A program made the position numbers and the translations under genes. From the NCBI GenBank assembly GCA_965214675.1, contig OZ243969.1, positions 1,302,001-1,366,000 of the forward strand: a stretch of DNA of 64,000 nucleotides. The letters run 5' to 3'. The DNA comes from WTFY01 sp965214675 (GTDB taxonomy: Bacteria; Pseudomonadota; Gammaproteobacteria; UBA4575). How positions within the stretch are numbered: position 1 is the stretch's first letter; every line of letters begins with the position of its first letter. Below, piece by piece: positions 53,729 through 63,763 of the stretch. The notes under the pieces are model-generated. The model was not told where the DNA came from, made no database searches, and worked only from the letters and a program-made list of their open reading frames with translations.

Positions 53729-56700
53729 TCAGGCCGGCGTGATTTCAGCATCATGGCCTGCAACGGGTGGCAGTGGAGCGCTCCCGAGTTGCAGGAAACT
53801 GGGTAGCAGGATCAGTGTGAACACGGTGCTGACCGCCATTCCCCCGACGATGACCCCGGCAAATCCCCTGTAGAGTTCCGAACCTGCACCCGGCAGGATC
53901 AGCAGCGGCAGCATTCCGAAAATACTGGTCAATGTGCTCATGAATATGGGCCGCAGGCGCACCCGTACGGATTCACGGACGGCATCGGGTCGTGCCAGGC
54001 CGCGCCGCTCTGCGGCACGTGCCTGGTGGACCAGCAGGATCGCGTTATTGACGACCAGGCCCAGCAGGACGATAAAGCCGAGCATGGTCAGCAGGTCCGC
54101 CGGAAGACCCAGCAGCTGCAACATGAGCACGCCGCCCACCGTGGCAAGCGGCAGGACCAGGATCACCAGGATGCCGTCGAGAAAAGATCGAAACAGTGCA
54201 CTGATCAACAGGTAAAGGATGATCACCGCCATGATGAAGCTGCTTGAAAAGCCCTGGATTGCTATTTTCAGGTTGTCTGCGGAACCGCCAAGTCGAACCG
54301 CCCCACCCTCGGGAAGCTGCTGTTCGATGGCCGGTATGATTTCCTGGTGAATCTTCTCAAGCACTACTTCCAGCGGAACCCCGGGAGGCGGGCGTAATTC
54401 CAGGGTCACGGTGCGCCTTCGATCCAGTCGGCGTATGAGATCCGGCCCGGCCGTGCGCTTGATCTCGACCAGCTCACTGACCGGCAGGACCCCGCCGTTT
54501 GGCGTGTACAGCGGGATGGCGCCCAGCTCTTCGGGGGTTTCCCACGGCTCCACCCGGGCAACCACGTCCAGTTTTTCATCGCCATTGAAATAGTCACCGA
54601 CAAACAGGCCCTGGCCTAAAAACCGTGTCAGGGCAACCATGGTTCCACGCCCCCAGCCGACCTCGATCAAGCGGCTTTCCCTGGGTGTCATTTGCAACTC
54701 GGGCTCTGCCAGCTGCAGTCCGGGCTTCGGGTTCGCCCGTGCACCGGCAAACACATTGGAGATCTTGAAAAAACCGGCCCTGGCGGCATGCAGCAAGCTT
54801 TCTATATCATTTCCCTGGATATTGATATCGACGGAGGTTCTTCCGCCAACACCACTGAACAGGGAAGCTTTCTGCACGATGGCGAAACTGTCCGGGAAAC
54901 CGGTGATCGCGTCTTTCACGACCTCCATGACCTTGTTGACTTCATCCTTGTGAGGATTTTCAGCCCGGGCACCCAAAAATATTGATCCGGCGCGGGCGAC
55001 AAAGAAGTAATGCTGTATTTTTGGTGACTGGGTGCCGTCGAGATACGGCTGCAAACGTTGCGAGATCACCGTTCCCATTTCCTTTTCAACGTGGTCAATA
55101 TTGATACCCGGAGGCGGGATGATGACCCCGAAAACCAGGTTACGATTGCCTTCGGGCAGGTAGTTCAACTTGGGGAATGCCAGGTAGGTGATTGCAACGC
55201 CAGCGCTGATCAGGCCGAGAATCCAGATCCAGCGCATCTTCGAAGTGCCGGTGAGATTCATGATGACTGAAGTGAATCGATCCATCCAGGACTCCGGTCG
55301 CCCGGCAAGCTTCAGGCGCGCCGTAAACTCATGCGCCGCCACGGGAATCACGAGGCTCGCCACCAGCAGCGAGGTCACGGTGGCGGCTGATATCACAATG
55401 GCCAGGTCCGAGAACAACTGACCGCTTTGATCCTTCAGGAATATGATGGGCAGGAATATGGCGACCGTCGTCACCGCGGAGGCCAGCAAGGCGGGCCACA
55501 CCTGCCCGGTGCCCGTGATCGCGGCCTGCCTGGAGGGCATGCCCTCCTCACGCATGCGCATGATGTTTTCCAGCACGATGATCGCGGCATCCATGACCAT
55601 GCCGACCGCGAACGCCATGCCTGCAAGGGAGACGACATTGATGGTGCGCCCGGTCACGTTCATCACCACCAATGCCACGAACAGGCAAAGGGGAATGGTC
55701 AGGGTGACGACAAGCGTTGGCCGAAGCCTTCTCAGGAACCACCACAGGATGGCAACCGCCAGCAACACTCCCAGGCTCAGGCTGTTACGTAACAGCTCGA
55801 TCGCACTGTCAATGTAGTGGGTCTCGTCATAGACCTGCTCTATATTCAGACCCGCCCGTTGCAGCGGACCCTGTTCGATCTCGTTTATCGTCTCCCGGAT
55901 CCTGTCCATGGTCTGTAACACGTTGACACCCGACTCCCGGTAGGCATTGACCGCAATCGAATGTCCGCCCTTGGTGATGACGAAGTTGTTGCGATCGACC
56001 GTGACCAGCTCGACACGGGCAACATCGCGCAAGGCAACGGGCTTGCCATCACGCCACGCCAGGATCAGTTCGCTGAGCGACTGTGTGTCCAGCGCACCGG
56101 CATAACGCAATGTATAGCGCCGTTTACCGACGCTTGCGGTACCCCCGGAAATATCCTCATTGCCGCTGACCAGGCTGGCCGCCTGGGGCAGCTCGATACC
56201 CAGCCCCGCCGCCTTGTACGGGTCGACGGTAATCCGCACCTCGTATTCATTCCCGCCGCGGACTTCGGAAAGCGCGACACCGGTGATGCGTTCAAGGCGG
56301 GTTTGTACGACTTCCTCGATAAAATCCCGGTACGATTCGATGGGCCTGGGATTGCCTTCATTGGTCCGCACGATGAACCAGGCGATCGGGCGTCCCCGCC
56401 CACCGGCCGTACTCAGTACAGGCTCATCGGCATCCTCGGGGTAGCTCGGAACCCGGTTCAGCCGGTTGATGACATCGATCAATGCCCGGTTCAGGTCGTA
56501 ATCGACCTCGAATGAAATCGTGATCTTGCCCCTGCCGGTGCTGGCCTCGGAAAGCAGCTCCGTCATCCCGGAAAGTCCGCGCAGCTGCTTTTCCTGGGGC
56601 TCGATGATCTCGGATTCAACCTCTTCGGGAGCGGCAGCACGCCAACTGGTCGAGACGACGATCTCGGGCTGCTCCACGGAAGGAGTGAGTTGTACGGGCA

Positions 56701-56794
56701 GGTGCGTCAGGGTGACGGAACCGAACAAGACGACCAGCAGGCAACCGGCCAGGGTTGCTGTGGGATTGCCCAGCGCCAGCTTGATCAGGTTCAT
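53729..56794 (-). CDS. RND efflux transporter permease (HAE1-like)
   Basis: A 1021-residue inner-membrane RND pump with about 12 membrane helices. GMVMDAAIIVLENI is the proton-relay helix, with a single Asp where AcrB has two. The N-terminus (LPVQLTPSVEQPEIVV) and the PLPLATVGG-like repeat are typical. It overlaps the adaptor gene by four bases and is the last of a four-gene operon with arsS. No TolC gene is adjacent. Confidence 0.95.
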   Translation of the reverse strand: MNLIKLALGNPTATLAGCLLVVLFGSVTLTHLPVQLTPSVEQPEIVVSTSWRAAAPEEVESEIIEPQEKQLRGLSGMTELLSEASTGRGKITISFEVDYDLNRALIDVINRLNRVPSYPEDADEPVLSTAGGRGRPIAWFIVRTNEGNPRPIESYRDFIEEVVQTRLERITGVALSEVRGGNEYEVRITVDPYKAAGLGIELPQAASLVSGNEDISGGTASVGKRRYTLRYAGALDTQSLSELILAWRDGKPVALRDVARVELVTVDRNNFVITKGGHSIAVNAYRESGVNVLQTMDRIRETINEIEQGPLQRAGLNIEQVYDETHYIDSAIELLRNSLSLGVLLAVAILWWFLRRLRPTLVVTLTIPLCLFVALVVMNVTGRTINVVSLAGMAFAVGMVMDAAIIVLENIMRMREEGMPSRQAAITGTGQVWPALLASAVTTVAIFLPIIFLKDQSGQLFSDLAIVISAATVTSLLVASLVIPVAAHEFTARLKLAGRPESWMDRFTSVIMNLTGTSKMRWIWILGLISAGVAITYLAFPKLNYLPEGNRNLVFGVIIPPPGINIDHVEKEMGTVISQRLQPYLDGTQSPKIQHYFFVARAGSIFLGARAENPHKDEVNKVMEVVKDAITGFPDSFAIVQKASLFSGVGGRTSVDINIQGNDIESLLHAARAGFFKISNVFAGARANPKPGLQLAEPELQMTPRESRLIEVGWGRGTMVALTRFLGQGLFVGDYFNGDEKLDVVARVEPWETPEELGAIPLYTPNGGVLPVSELVEIKRTAGPDLIRRLDRRRTVTLELRPPPGVPLEVVLEKIHQEIIPAIEQQLPEGGAVRLGGSADNLKIAIQGFSSSFIMAVIILYLLISALFRSFLDGILVILVLPLATVGGVLMLQLLGLPADLLTMLGFIVLLGLVVNNAILLVHQARAAERRGLARPDAVRESVRVRLRPIFMSTLTSIFGMLPLLILPGAGSELYRGFAGVIVGGMAVSTVFTLILLPSFLQLGSAPLPPVAGHDAEITPA

Positions 56795-57846
56795 GGATCA
56801 ACCAGCAGCGGTCGCACCTTGACGACCATGCCGGGTCGAAGGTTTTCAGCTCCGCGCGTGATGACCCGGTCACCTTCGCGAATACTACCAATCACTTCAA
56901 TGCTGTCCGCCTGGGCAATTCCGGTCTGCACAGCCACTTTCTCGGCCATCGATTTTTCATTGACGCGAAAAATATAGACACCTTCCCTGCGCAGCACCAG
57001 GGCATCACGGGGAACCAGCACCACCTCTTGCGGGTGCGCCGTCGGGATTGCAACGCGCAGCAGGGTACCCGCACTCAGGGAGGCATCGGTCGCGGAGACA
57101 CGCAACTCATACAGCCGGGACAGGTCGCCACCGATCGGCACCAGGGTGCGCACCTGGCCGGTTCCCATGGATTTTCCATTGCGGTAGGACAACGGCGCGC
57201 CCACCGTCACGAAGGGCAGTGCACTGGAGGGGATGTGCGTTTGAATCTCGAGGTTTTTACTGCTGACCAGGCGCACGATGGCCTGCCCCTTGTCGGCCCA
57301 TTCGCCGGCCTGCAACCTCTGTTCAGCGACGATACCGTCAAACGGGGCGATGATCTGCGTGCGCCTCAGATGCTCTTTGGCCTGTGCCAGGCGTGCTTCT
57401 GCGGAAAGGATATTGCTGCGCGCGACCGACTGGTCCGTGCGGGCCTCATCCACCTGGCTCAAGGCAATATTGTTATCCACCAGGAGTTTGCCGAACCGCT
57501 CCACCTGGCGGGTGTGAAACTCGTACTTGGCCTTTTCACTCTCAATGATGGACTGCTCTTCGATCACCTGCTGGCGGATGAAGACGTCATCCATTCTTGC
57601 CACCGGTTCACCTGCCTTGAAGTGCTCCCCGACATCGGCCACCCTGGTCAGATGCCCGGGGACTTCACCTGCCAGATAGGCGTCGTCCCGACTGATGACC
57701 GTGCCGCTGTACAGGACGGTGGGCGAAACGCTTTTCCTCACCGCCGGTTCCGTAACCACAAACACGGGAGGGAACTCCCGCATTTCCTGTGCATGGCCCA
57801 GCCCTGCCAACAGGGCGAAAGCAATAAGCGTAAGTCGTATTTTCAT
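56791..57846 (-). CDS. RND periplasmic adaptor (membrane fusion) protein
   Basis: A 351-residue protein with a signal peptide (KIRLTLIAFALLAGLGHAQ), a lipoyl/hairpin region (about 55-160) and a beta-barrel domain, as expected for an RND adaptor. The start is ATG 57844-57846. It lies 41 bp after arsS and overlaps the RND permease by four bases. Confidence 0.93.
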   Translation of the reverse strand: MKIRLTLIAFALLAGLGHAQEMREFPPVFVVTEPAVRKSVSPTVLYSGTVISRDDAYLAGEVPGHLTRVADVGEHFKAGEPVARMDDVFIRQQVIEEQSIIESEKAKYEFHTRQVERFGKLLVDNNIALSQVDEARTDQSVARSNILSAEARLAQAKEHLRRTQIIAPFDGIVAEQRLQAGEWADKGQAIVRLVSSKNLEIQTHIPSSALPFVTVGAPLSYRNGKSMGTGQVRTLVPIGGDLSRLYELRVSATDASLSAGTLLRVAIPTAHPQEVVLVPRDALVLRREGVYIFRVNEKSMAEKVAVQTGIAQADSIEVIGSIREGDRVITRGAENLRPGMVVKVRPLLVDP

Positions 57847-57887
57847 ATGTGTGTGCGAGACGGTTTGGCGCCGACAAGGTACGGCCG

Positions 57888-58847
57888 TCAGCTCAGCGAA
57901 CCGCCACAACTGCTCCCCTGTCCTGCAGTACAACCATAACAATGATCCGCGACGGTAATTTCGCTGTCCTCCAGATCGACATCCATCAGCTCGGACAAAT
58001 GGGTGCGCACCTGGTTGTTATGCGACAGGGGCAAGCCGAGCATCTGGTTGAAATCACAGTCATATACATAGCCGCGCCAGTCTACACTGATCAGGGAACG
58101 GCACATCACCGCCTGCAGGTTTTTCTCACAATAGGAATTTCTCAGCAACTGCATGTATTCGTCAAATTTTCCCTGGCTTACCAGCGTACTCCCGAAACGC
58201 TGGATCGGCATGTTGGTAAGGGTGAACAGGTGGTCGAACCTCACCCCGTACTTGAGCAGGAATTCATGGTAGCCCTTCTCCAGGCCTTCCTGCGGCGGCG
58301 GTAAATCCGGTCCTTGCGGGTTGTAGACCAGTGTAAGACTCAGGTCGGCATCGCCGGTTCCGTAGCCGAGTGCATTCAGCTGGCGCAGCGCACGCAGACT
58401 CTGTTGAAACACGCCTTTGCCGCGCTGGCGGTCCACGTTTTCTTCAAGATAACATGGCAGGGAGGCCACGATCTCGACCTTGTGCGCGGCCAGAAATTGA
58501 GCCAGGGATTCCTGCCCGGGCTCCTCGAGAATCGTCAGGTTGCAGCGGTCAATCATGCGCGCGACCTGCCCGCGGGCGCGCTCCACCAGCTCTCTGAACT
58601 GGGGGTGCAGTTCGGGTGCGCCGCCGGTGATATCCAGCATCTGGACATCACGCGCGCACAGGTAGTCCAGTACCGTGTCGAGCGTGTCGGGGGACATCAT
58701 TTCCTTGCGGTTCGGGCCGGCATTGACATGGCAATGCACACAACTCTGGTTGCACCGGTAACCCAGGTTGACCTGCAGGGTCTCGAGCCGGGCACGATGA
58801 ATTTCGGGAAAATCCGATGTTTCCAGCAGGTGCAGGGTTTCATGCAT
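57888..58847 (-). CDS. arsS: Arsenosugar biosynthesis radical SAM protein ArsS
   Basis: A 319-residue radical SAM enzyme: the [4Fe-4S] motif C-x3-C-x2-C (CNQSCVHC), DITGGAPELHP, and a Cys-rich C-terminus HCYGCTAGQGSSCGG. This family attaches the adenosyl or ribosyl group to dimethylarsenite in arsenosugar synthesis; some members carry Sec, but here all positions are Cys. It lies between the TVP38-reductase fusion (29 bp) and the RND adaptor (41 bp). No ArsM methyltransferase gene is adjacent. Confidence 0.93.
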   Translation of the reverse strand: MHETLHLLETSDFPEIHRARLETLQVNLGYRCNQSCVHCHVNAGPNRKEMMSPDTLDTVLDYLCARDVQMLDITGGAPELHPQFRELVERARGQVARMIDRCNLTILEEPGQESLAQFLAAHKVEIVASLPCYLEENVDRQRGKGVFQQSLRALRQLNALGYGTGDADLSLTLVYNPQGPDLPPPQEGLEKGYHEFLLKYGVRFDHLFTLTNMPIQRFGSTLVSQGKFDEYMQLLRNSYCEKNLQAVMCRSLISVDWRGYVYDCDFNQMLGLPLSHNNQVRTHLSELMDVDLEDSEITVADHCYGCTAGQGSSCGGSLS

Positions 58848-58876
58848 ATCCGGTGCGCTCGCAATTCAGGGCGGTA

Positions 58877-61006
58877 TCAGCCGCGTTCAAAGGCATGATA
58901 CCTTTTTACCCAGTTCAGTACCCTTTCCGGCGCATGGGCCTTTTTCCACACGCCCGCGGCATATTTGTTCGCCTCGGCCAGGGTTGGATAGATATGGATT
59001 GTACCCAGGATCTTGTTCAGGCCCAGCTTGTGCTTCATGGCCGAGACATACTCCGAGATCAGGTCGCCGGCATGCTCGCCGACGATGGTGGCGCCCAGTA
59101 TCCGGTCCTTGCCGGGTACCGTCAGCACCTTGACCATCCCGTGCGCCTCTTCATCGGCAATGGCGCGATCCAGATCGGAAATATCGTAGCATGCCACCTC
59201 GTACTCGATCCCCTGGTGCTGCGCCTCCTGTTCATTCAGACCGACCCTGGCCACTTCAGGTTCTGTGAACGTGCACCACGGGATGACCGAGTAGTCCACG
59301 CGGAATTTCCTGAAGCGTCCGAACAACGCATTGACACTGGCATACCAGGCCTGGTGGGAGGCCGTGTGGGTAAACTGGTACGGCCCTGCGAGATCGCCGC
59401 AGGCGTAGATGTTCGGGTAACTGGTTTGCAGGAATTCGTTCAGTTCCGGCTGCCCGTTTTCGCGCACCTCGATCTGCAGGTGCTTGTCCCAGGTGGGATG
59501 TGAGGTCACCTTGCGCCCCACGGCCACCAGCAGGGCATCAAACGGAATGCGGGCCTCCTTGCCCTCGTGGGTACAGATCAATACCTTGTCGCCCGCCTCC
59601 TGCACGACTTCCCGTGCGGTGTGTTCAGTAAGAATACGCACGCCGTCGCGCTGGAAACTTTCCACAACGCTGGCTGCGATCTCCGGGTCCTCACGCGGGA
59701 GTATCCTGGAGCGGCGCTGCACCTGGGTGACGTTTGAGCCCAGCCGCGCAAAACACTGGGCCAGTTCACACCCGATCGGACCGCCGCCCAGGATCACCAT
59801 GCGCCCGGGCAGATCCTCGATATCCCAGATGGTATCCGAGGTGTAATAGCCCGCCTCGGCCAGGCCCGGCAGGTCCGGTACCAGGGGACTGGCGCCGGTA
59901 GCGAGGACAATGTTCTTGCTCGTGAGTGTCGTGCCGTTCACGGCCACCGTCCACGGATCCTTCAGTTCTGCCTCGCCCTGTATGCAATCCACGCCCAGTT
60001 CGGTGTAGCGTTCCACGGAATCATGCGGCTCGACGGTCTGTATGACCCGGTGTACACGCTGCATGATCTTCTTGAAGTCGAATTCCACCTGTACAGGCTC
60101 ACAGCCGTACTGGTGTGCCCGTTTTGCCTGCGCGATGAACTTGGCCGAACGGATCAGCGCCTTGGAGGGCACGCAGCCCGTGTTCAGGCAGTCCCCGCCC
60201 ATCTTGTTTTTCTCGATCAGGGTGACCCTGGCCCTGACGGTCGCGGCAATGAGTGCGGCCACCAGCCCGCCCGAGCCGGCCCCGATGACCACCAGGTTGC
60301 GGTCAAACTTCTTCGGTTTGCGAAAGTGGGCATAGACGCGCCTTGCGCGCAGCACCGCCACGGCTTTTCTTGCAATCCACGGGAACACTGCCAGCAGCGC
60401 CAGTGCAATAAGAAGGCCCGGGGTCAGTATGCCGCCCAAAGACTCCAGGTTGGCCAGCTGGGTGCCGACGTTCACGTAAATGAGGCATCCGGGCACCATG
60501 CCGAGCAGGCTGGTAACAAAAAAGACCGAAGTCCGCATGGGGGTGAGGCCCATGACGAGATTGATGACGAAGAACGGGAAGATCGGAATCAGGCGCAGGG
60601 TGAACAGGTAAAATGCCCCATCGCGCTCGATGCCCCGATTCACGGCCACCAGCTTTTCGCCAAAACGGTGCTGTACGAAATCACGAAAGATGTAGCGCGA
60701 CAGCCAGAACGCGAGGGTCGCCCCGCAGGTCGCGGCCAGCAGCACCACGGTCGCCCCCACGGGCAACCCGAAGATGGCCCCGGCCAGCAGGGACAGGACC
60801 GCCGCACCGGGCAGGGACAGGCCGGTGACCACAAGGTAGATCAGGAAATAGATCAGCGCGGTCTTGACCGGGTAGGTGTGGAAATAGTCGGTAAACTGGA
60901 GCTGCTTGGACTTGATGTAGGAAAAATCAAGGTAGTGGTGCAAATCAAGAACGAAGAAACCCGTGATCAGGGCGAGGACAGCTAAAAGGGCCGCTATTTT
61001 CTTCAT
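58877..61006 (-). CDS. TVP38/DedA-like membrane domain fused to a mercuric-reductase-like flavoprotein
   Basis: A 709-residue fusion. The first about 230 residues form a TVP38/TMEM64-type membrane domain. The rest is a pyridine nucleotide-disulfide oxidoreductase with FAD motif VVIGAGSGGLVAA and the redox pair in GGDCLNTGCVPSKAL. The C-terminal catalytic motif is HIYPTLAE, with Tyr in place of the second His of lipoamide dehydrogenase. The paired Cys of true MerA at the C-terminus are absent. The substrate is unknown. It is the first gene of the arsS-RND operon. Confidence 0.92.
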   Translation of the reverse strand: MKKIAALLAVLALITGFFVLDLHHYLDFSYIKSKQLQFTDYFHTYPVKTALIYFLIYLVVTGLSLPGAAVLSLLAGAIFGLPVGATVVLLAATCGATLAFWLSRYIFRDFVQHRFGEKLVAVNRGIERDGAFYLFTLRLIPIFPFFVINLVMGLTPMRTSVFFVTSLLGMVPGCLIYVNVGTQLANLESLGGILTPGLLIALALLAVFPWIARKAVAVLRARRVYAHFRKPKKFDRNLVVIGAGSGGLVAALIAATVRARVTLIEKNKMGGDCLNTGCVPSKALIRSAKFIAQAKRAHQYGCEPVQVEFDFKKIMQRVHRVIQTVEPHDSVERYTELGVDCIQGEAELKDPWTVAVNGTTLTSKNIVLATGASPLVPDLPGLAEAGYYTSDTIWDIEDLPGRMVILGGGPIGCELAQCFARLGSNVTQVQRRSRILPREDPEIAASVVESFQRDGVRILTEHTAREVVQEAGDKVLICTHEGKEARIPFDALLVAVGRKVTSHPTWDKHLQIEVRENGQPELNEFLQTSYPNIYACGDLAGPYQFTHTASHQAWYASVNALFGRFRKFRVDYSVIPWCTFTEPEVARVGLNEQEAQHQGIEYEVACYDISDLDRAIADEEAHGMVKVLTVPGKDRILGATIVGEHAGDLISEYVSAMKHKLGLNKILGTIHIYPTLAEANKYAAGVWKKAHAPERVLNWVKRYHAFERG

Positions 61007-61109
61007 GGCATCTATCCCAGGGTGCTTGACGCTGTAGTGTGCTAAATCTGGCTTCGGGCATCAGGCTGGGATTACAATACCCCTCCCACTAAAACCATGA
61101 CACTCCGTA

Positions 61110-62000
61110 ATGAAGCTCGCTACCTGCCGACACGACAGTGAAATGCATCTTGCTGTGGTGCAGGAGGATTCTATCCTGTTGCCAGCAACGTGTCCCGGCT
61201 GGCCGCGGGAGATTGACAGCATGCTGCAGGTCATTGATCAAAGTGACCGCTTTGTGCCGCAACTGCGTGCGCTGGAGCGACAGAGCAGCCCCGAACAGTG
61301 GATGGCATTGGCTTCCGTGGAGCTATTATCACCCATTCCCAGACCACGTCAAAACATGATGTGCCTTGGCTGGAACTACATGGACCATGTGAAGGAAACC
61401 ACGCAAAAGCTCGTTGAAGCCCCGAAGCTTCCCACGTACCCCATTGTCTTTACCAAGGCCGCAACCAGCATGAACGGTCCCTATTCAGACATCCCGGTGG
61501 ATGCAGAAGTTTCCGACAAGATGGACTGGGAAGTGGAACTGGGCGTCATTATGGGCAGGGGCGGTCGGGGCATCCGCCGTGAAGACGCACTGGAACATGT
61601 GTTCGGGTACACGGTGATCAACGATATCTCGGCGCGCGACCTGCAAAAACGTCACAAGCAGTTCTTCATCGGCAAGAGCCTGACCGGGGCCTGCCCCATG
61701 GGCCCCTGGATTGTCACTGCAAACGAGGTCCCGGACCCGCAGGCGCTGAACCTGACGTGCCGCGTCAACGCGGTGGTCAAGCAGGACTCGAATACGAAAT
61801 ACCAGATCTTCGATGTCGCAACCGTGATCGAAACCTTGTCCAGGAGCATGGCGCTCGAACCCGGGGACATCCTGGCAACCGGCACCCCGAGCGGCGTCGG
61901 CTATGTGCGCAATCCGCCGCAGTACCTGTTTCCGGGGGATGTAGTAGAATGCGAAATCGAGTCGATAGGCACGATACGCAATACGGTCGTTGCTGCATGA
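61110..62000 (+). CDS. Fumarylacetoacetate hydrolase family protein
   Basis: A 296-residue FAH-family enzyme. CLGWNYMDHVKE, DWEVELGVIMG, GYTVINDISARDLQ and GDILATGTPSGVGYV are the metal- and substrate-binding motifs of the family, which hydrolyses or decarboxylates acylpyruvates. The substrate is not predicted. It is divergent from the fusion gene at 61006 and not closely coupled to the next gene. Confidence 0.94.
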   Translation: MKLATCRHDSEMHLAVVQEDSILLPATCPGWPREIDSMLQVIDQSDRFVPQLRALERQSSPEQWMALASVELLSPIPRPRQNMMCLGWNYMDHVKETTQKLVEAPKLPTYPIVFTKAATSMNGPYSDIPVDAEVSDKMDWEVELGVIMGRGGRGIRREDALEHVFGYTVINDISARDLQKRHKQFFIGKSLTGACPMGPWIVTANEVPDPQALNLTCRVNAVVKQDSNTKYQIFDVATVIETLSRSMALEPGDILATGTPSGVGYVRNPPQYLFPGDVVECEIESIGTIRNTVVAA

Positions 62001-62097
62001 ATCATTGGAGCGAACCCGCGCCTTCCCACAGTATCCGATTTTTCATGGCATCACCGCAGCCGCGGTGAGCACGCATTGAGTACCTGGAGATTGGTGT

Positions 62098-62688
62098 ATG
62101 GATATCAAACAGCGTGTACAGGAAATATTCGAGCAGGAAGCCCGGGCCATCGCCTCCATCCCGGTCAGCGACCACTTTGAAGTAGCCGTTTCCCTGCTGA
62201 AGAACTGTGAAGGCAAGGTGCTGACGACCGGCATGGGCAAGGCCGGCCATATTGCCAACAAGTTTTCCGCCACCCTGTCCTCGACCGGAACACCGGCCTC
62301 CTTTGTGCACCCGGGCGAAGCCGCCCATGGGGACCTGGGGCTGATCGAGGAAAAGGATGCCATGGTGGCCTTCTCCACCAGCGGCAAGACCCGGGAAGTC
62401 CTGGAAGTGCTGGTGGCCGGGCGCGAACTGGGATTGCACACCGTCATTGGTATCACCTCGCACCCGGACTCGAAGTTGCACGATCTGTGCGATGTCATAC
62501 TGGACATGGGAGTGATCCGCGAGGCCTGCCGGCTGGACCTGACGCCGACCTGCAGCATGGCCGTCATGCTGGCCATCAGCGATGCCCTGGCCCTGTTACT
62601 GATGGAGCAAAAGGAATTCACCCGCGAGGATTACGGCATGCGCCACCACGGAGGTTACCTGGGCGAGAAAGCACGCCGCGGGAACTGA
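62098..62688 (+). CDS. SIS-domain sugar phosphate isomerase (KpsF/GutQ-like)
   Basis: A 196-residue protein with the SIS-domain motifs GKVLTTGMGKAGHIANKF, AFSTSGKTREVL and CRLDLTPTCSMAVML, as in D-arabinose-5-phosphate isomerases of LPS Kdo synthesis. The C-terminal CBS pair of full-length KdsD is missing, as in stand-alone KpsF-like SIS proteins. GGAGA precedes the ATG. It is followed closely by sixA. Confidence 0.85.
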   Translation: MDIKQRVQEIFEQEARAIASIPVSDHFEVAVSLLKNCEGKVLTTGMGKAGHIANKFSATLSSTGTPASFVHPGEAAHGDLGLIEEKDAMVAFSTSGKTREVLEVLVAGRELGLHTVIGITSHPDSKLHDLCDVILDMGVIREACRLDLTPTCSMAVMLAISDALALLLMEQKEFTREDYGMRHHGGYLGEKARRGN

Positions 62689-62704
62689 CACGCAGGGGCC
62701 TGGA

Positions 62705-63211
62705 ATGCGTGCGGATGAATCACGGGAACTGGTGCTCATACGCCATGCAAAATCAAGCTGGGACCAGCCCGAGCTGCAGGATTTCAAGCGCACCCTGAAC
62801 CCTCGCGGCCTGCGGGATGCACCGGTGATGGGGCAACGCCTGGCCGCTTCCGGTTTCCGGGCAGACATCATCGTCTCCAGCCCGGCGAAGCGCGCCATCA
62901 TGACGGCGGCAAGGATTGCAGCGGAAATCGGCTTTGACCCGGACAGCATTGTCCAGAATCCGCTGGTGTACGGCGCAAGCCCGGGGGCACTCATGGAGGT
63001 CATCACAAGCATCGATGACGCCTTCCGGAACGCCGTTCTGGTCGGCCACAACCCCGGCATCACGCAGCTGTGCAATGCGCTTTGCGAGGCCCGGATTGAA
63101 AACGTGCCGACCTGCGGAATTGCACGGGTCCGGTTCGAAAGGACCCGCTGGAAAGACGTGCCCCGTCAAAAAGCTCAGCTGGGCGGGTTTGACTACCCCA
63201 AGAAAAAATAA
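62705..63211 (+). CDS. sixA: SixA-like histidine phosphatase
   Basis: A 168-residue phosphohistidine phosphatase: the RHG-like motif reads RHAKSSW (R13, H14) and the second His is in VGHNPGI, with SSPAKRA in between. SixA dephosphorylates phosphohistidine in signalling proteins. It is 16 bases after the SIS-domain gene and probably cotranscribed with it. Confidence 0.9.
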   Translation: MRADESRELVLIRHAKSSWDQPELQDFKRTLNPRGLRDAPVMGQRLAASGFRADIIVSSPAKRAIMTAARIAAEIGFDPDSIVQNPLVYGASPGALMEVITSIDDAFRNAVLVGHNPGITQLCNALCEARIENVPTCGIARVRFERTRWKDVPRQKAQLGGFDYPKKK

Positions 63212-63277
63212 CGCCCGCCGGGCGCAGAATGCCGGCATCTTCGGGGTGTGAAGTGGCTGAAGGCTGCAGACCGGCAC

Positions 63278-63763
63278 TCAGAATTCATACTCAATCCTTT
63301 TCATCTCGCAGTTCGAGGCATGAGCTTCCCACAACTGCGCAAGCGTGCACTTCTCTTGCGGGTGCTCCACATCGCCTGCGAGCTCGGCCAGTGGTCGAAG
63401 TATGAAATTGTAGTGCAGCACATCGGGATGCGGCAGATTCACGCCGTCCATTTTCAGGATCATGTCACCGTGCAGCAGCTGGTCCAGGTCCAGCGTGCGC
63501 GATGCAAAGGATTCCTTGCCGTGCGTGCGGTGGTGATCCACCTCGATTTGCTTGAGCGTCTGACTGATCTCCTGGGGGGGCTTGTCCGAGTCAAAGCTGA
63601 CCACCAGGTTGTGGAAATCGTCCCCCTCGAAACCAAAGGCCGGGGTCTCGTACACGTTGGAGATTTCCAGCGGTCCGAAATGGGTACGCAGGGCCGCCAC
63701 CGAGGAGACAATGTTGTTTTCCTTATCGATATTGCTACCGATGCCGACGAAGACGCGCGCCAT
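63278..63763 (-). CDS. folK: 6-hydroxymethyl-7,8-dihydropterin pyrophosphokinase
   Basis: A 161-residue folate-pathway kinase with GIGSNIDKENNI at the N-terminus, YETPAFGF, HGKESFASRTLDLDQLLHGD and LPHPDVLHYNFILRPLAELA. It transfers pyrophosphate from ATP to the pterin. The ATG at 63763 overlaps the folB stop by one base (TGATG), a coupled arrangement; a TTG codon immediately before it is less likely. Confidence 0.96.
   Translation of the reverse strand: MARVFVGIGSNIDKENNIVSSVAALRTHFGPLEISNVYETPAFGFEGDDFHNLVVSFDSDKPPQEISQTLKQIEVDHHRTHGKESFASRTLDLDQLLHGDMILKMDGVNLPHPDVLHYNFILRPLAELAGDVEHPQEKCTLAQLWEAHASNCEMKRIEYEF

Noticed and set aside
57028..57939. 303-codon plus-strand frame opposite the RND adaptor
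   Set aside because: The adaptor on the minus strand has a signal peptide and family motifs; the plus frame is a shadow.
57888..58847. Selenocysteine-containing ArsS
   Set aside because: No in-frame TGA; the relevant positions are Cys codons.
58877..61006. Mercuric reductase
   Set aside because: Lacks the C-terminal Cys pair and N-terminal heavy-metal domain of MerA; a membrane domain is fused instead and no mer genes are near.
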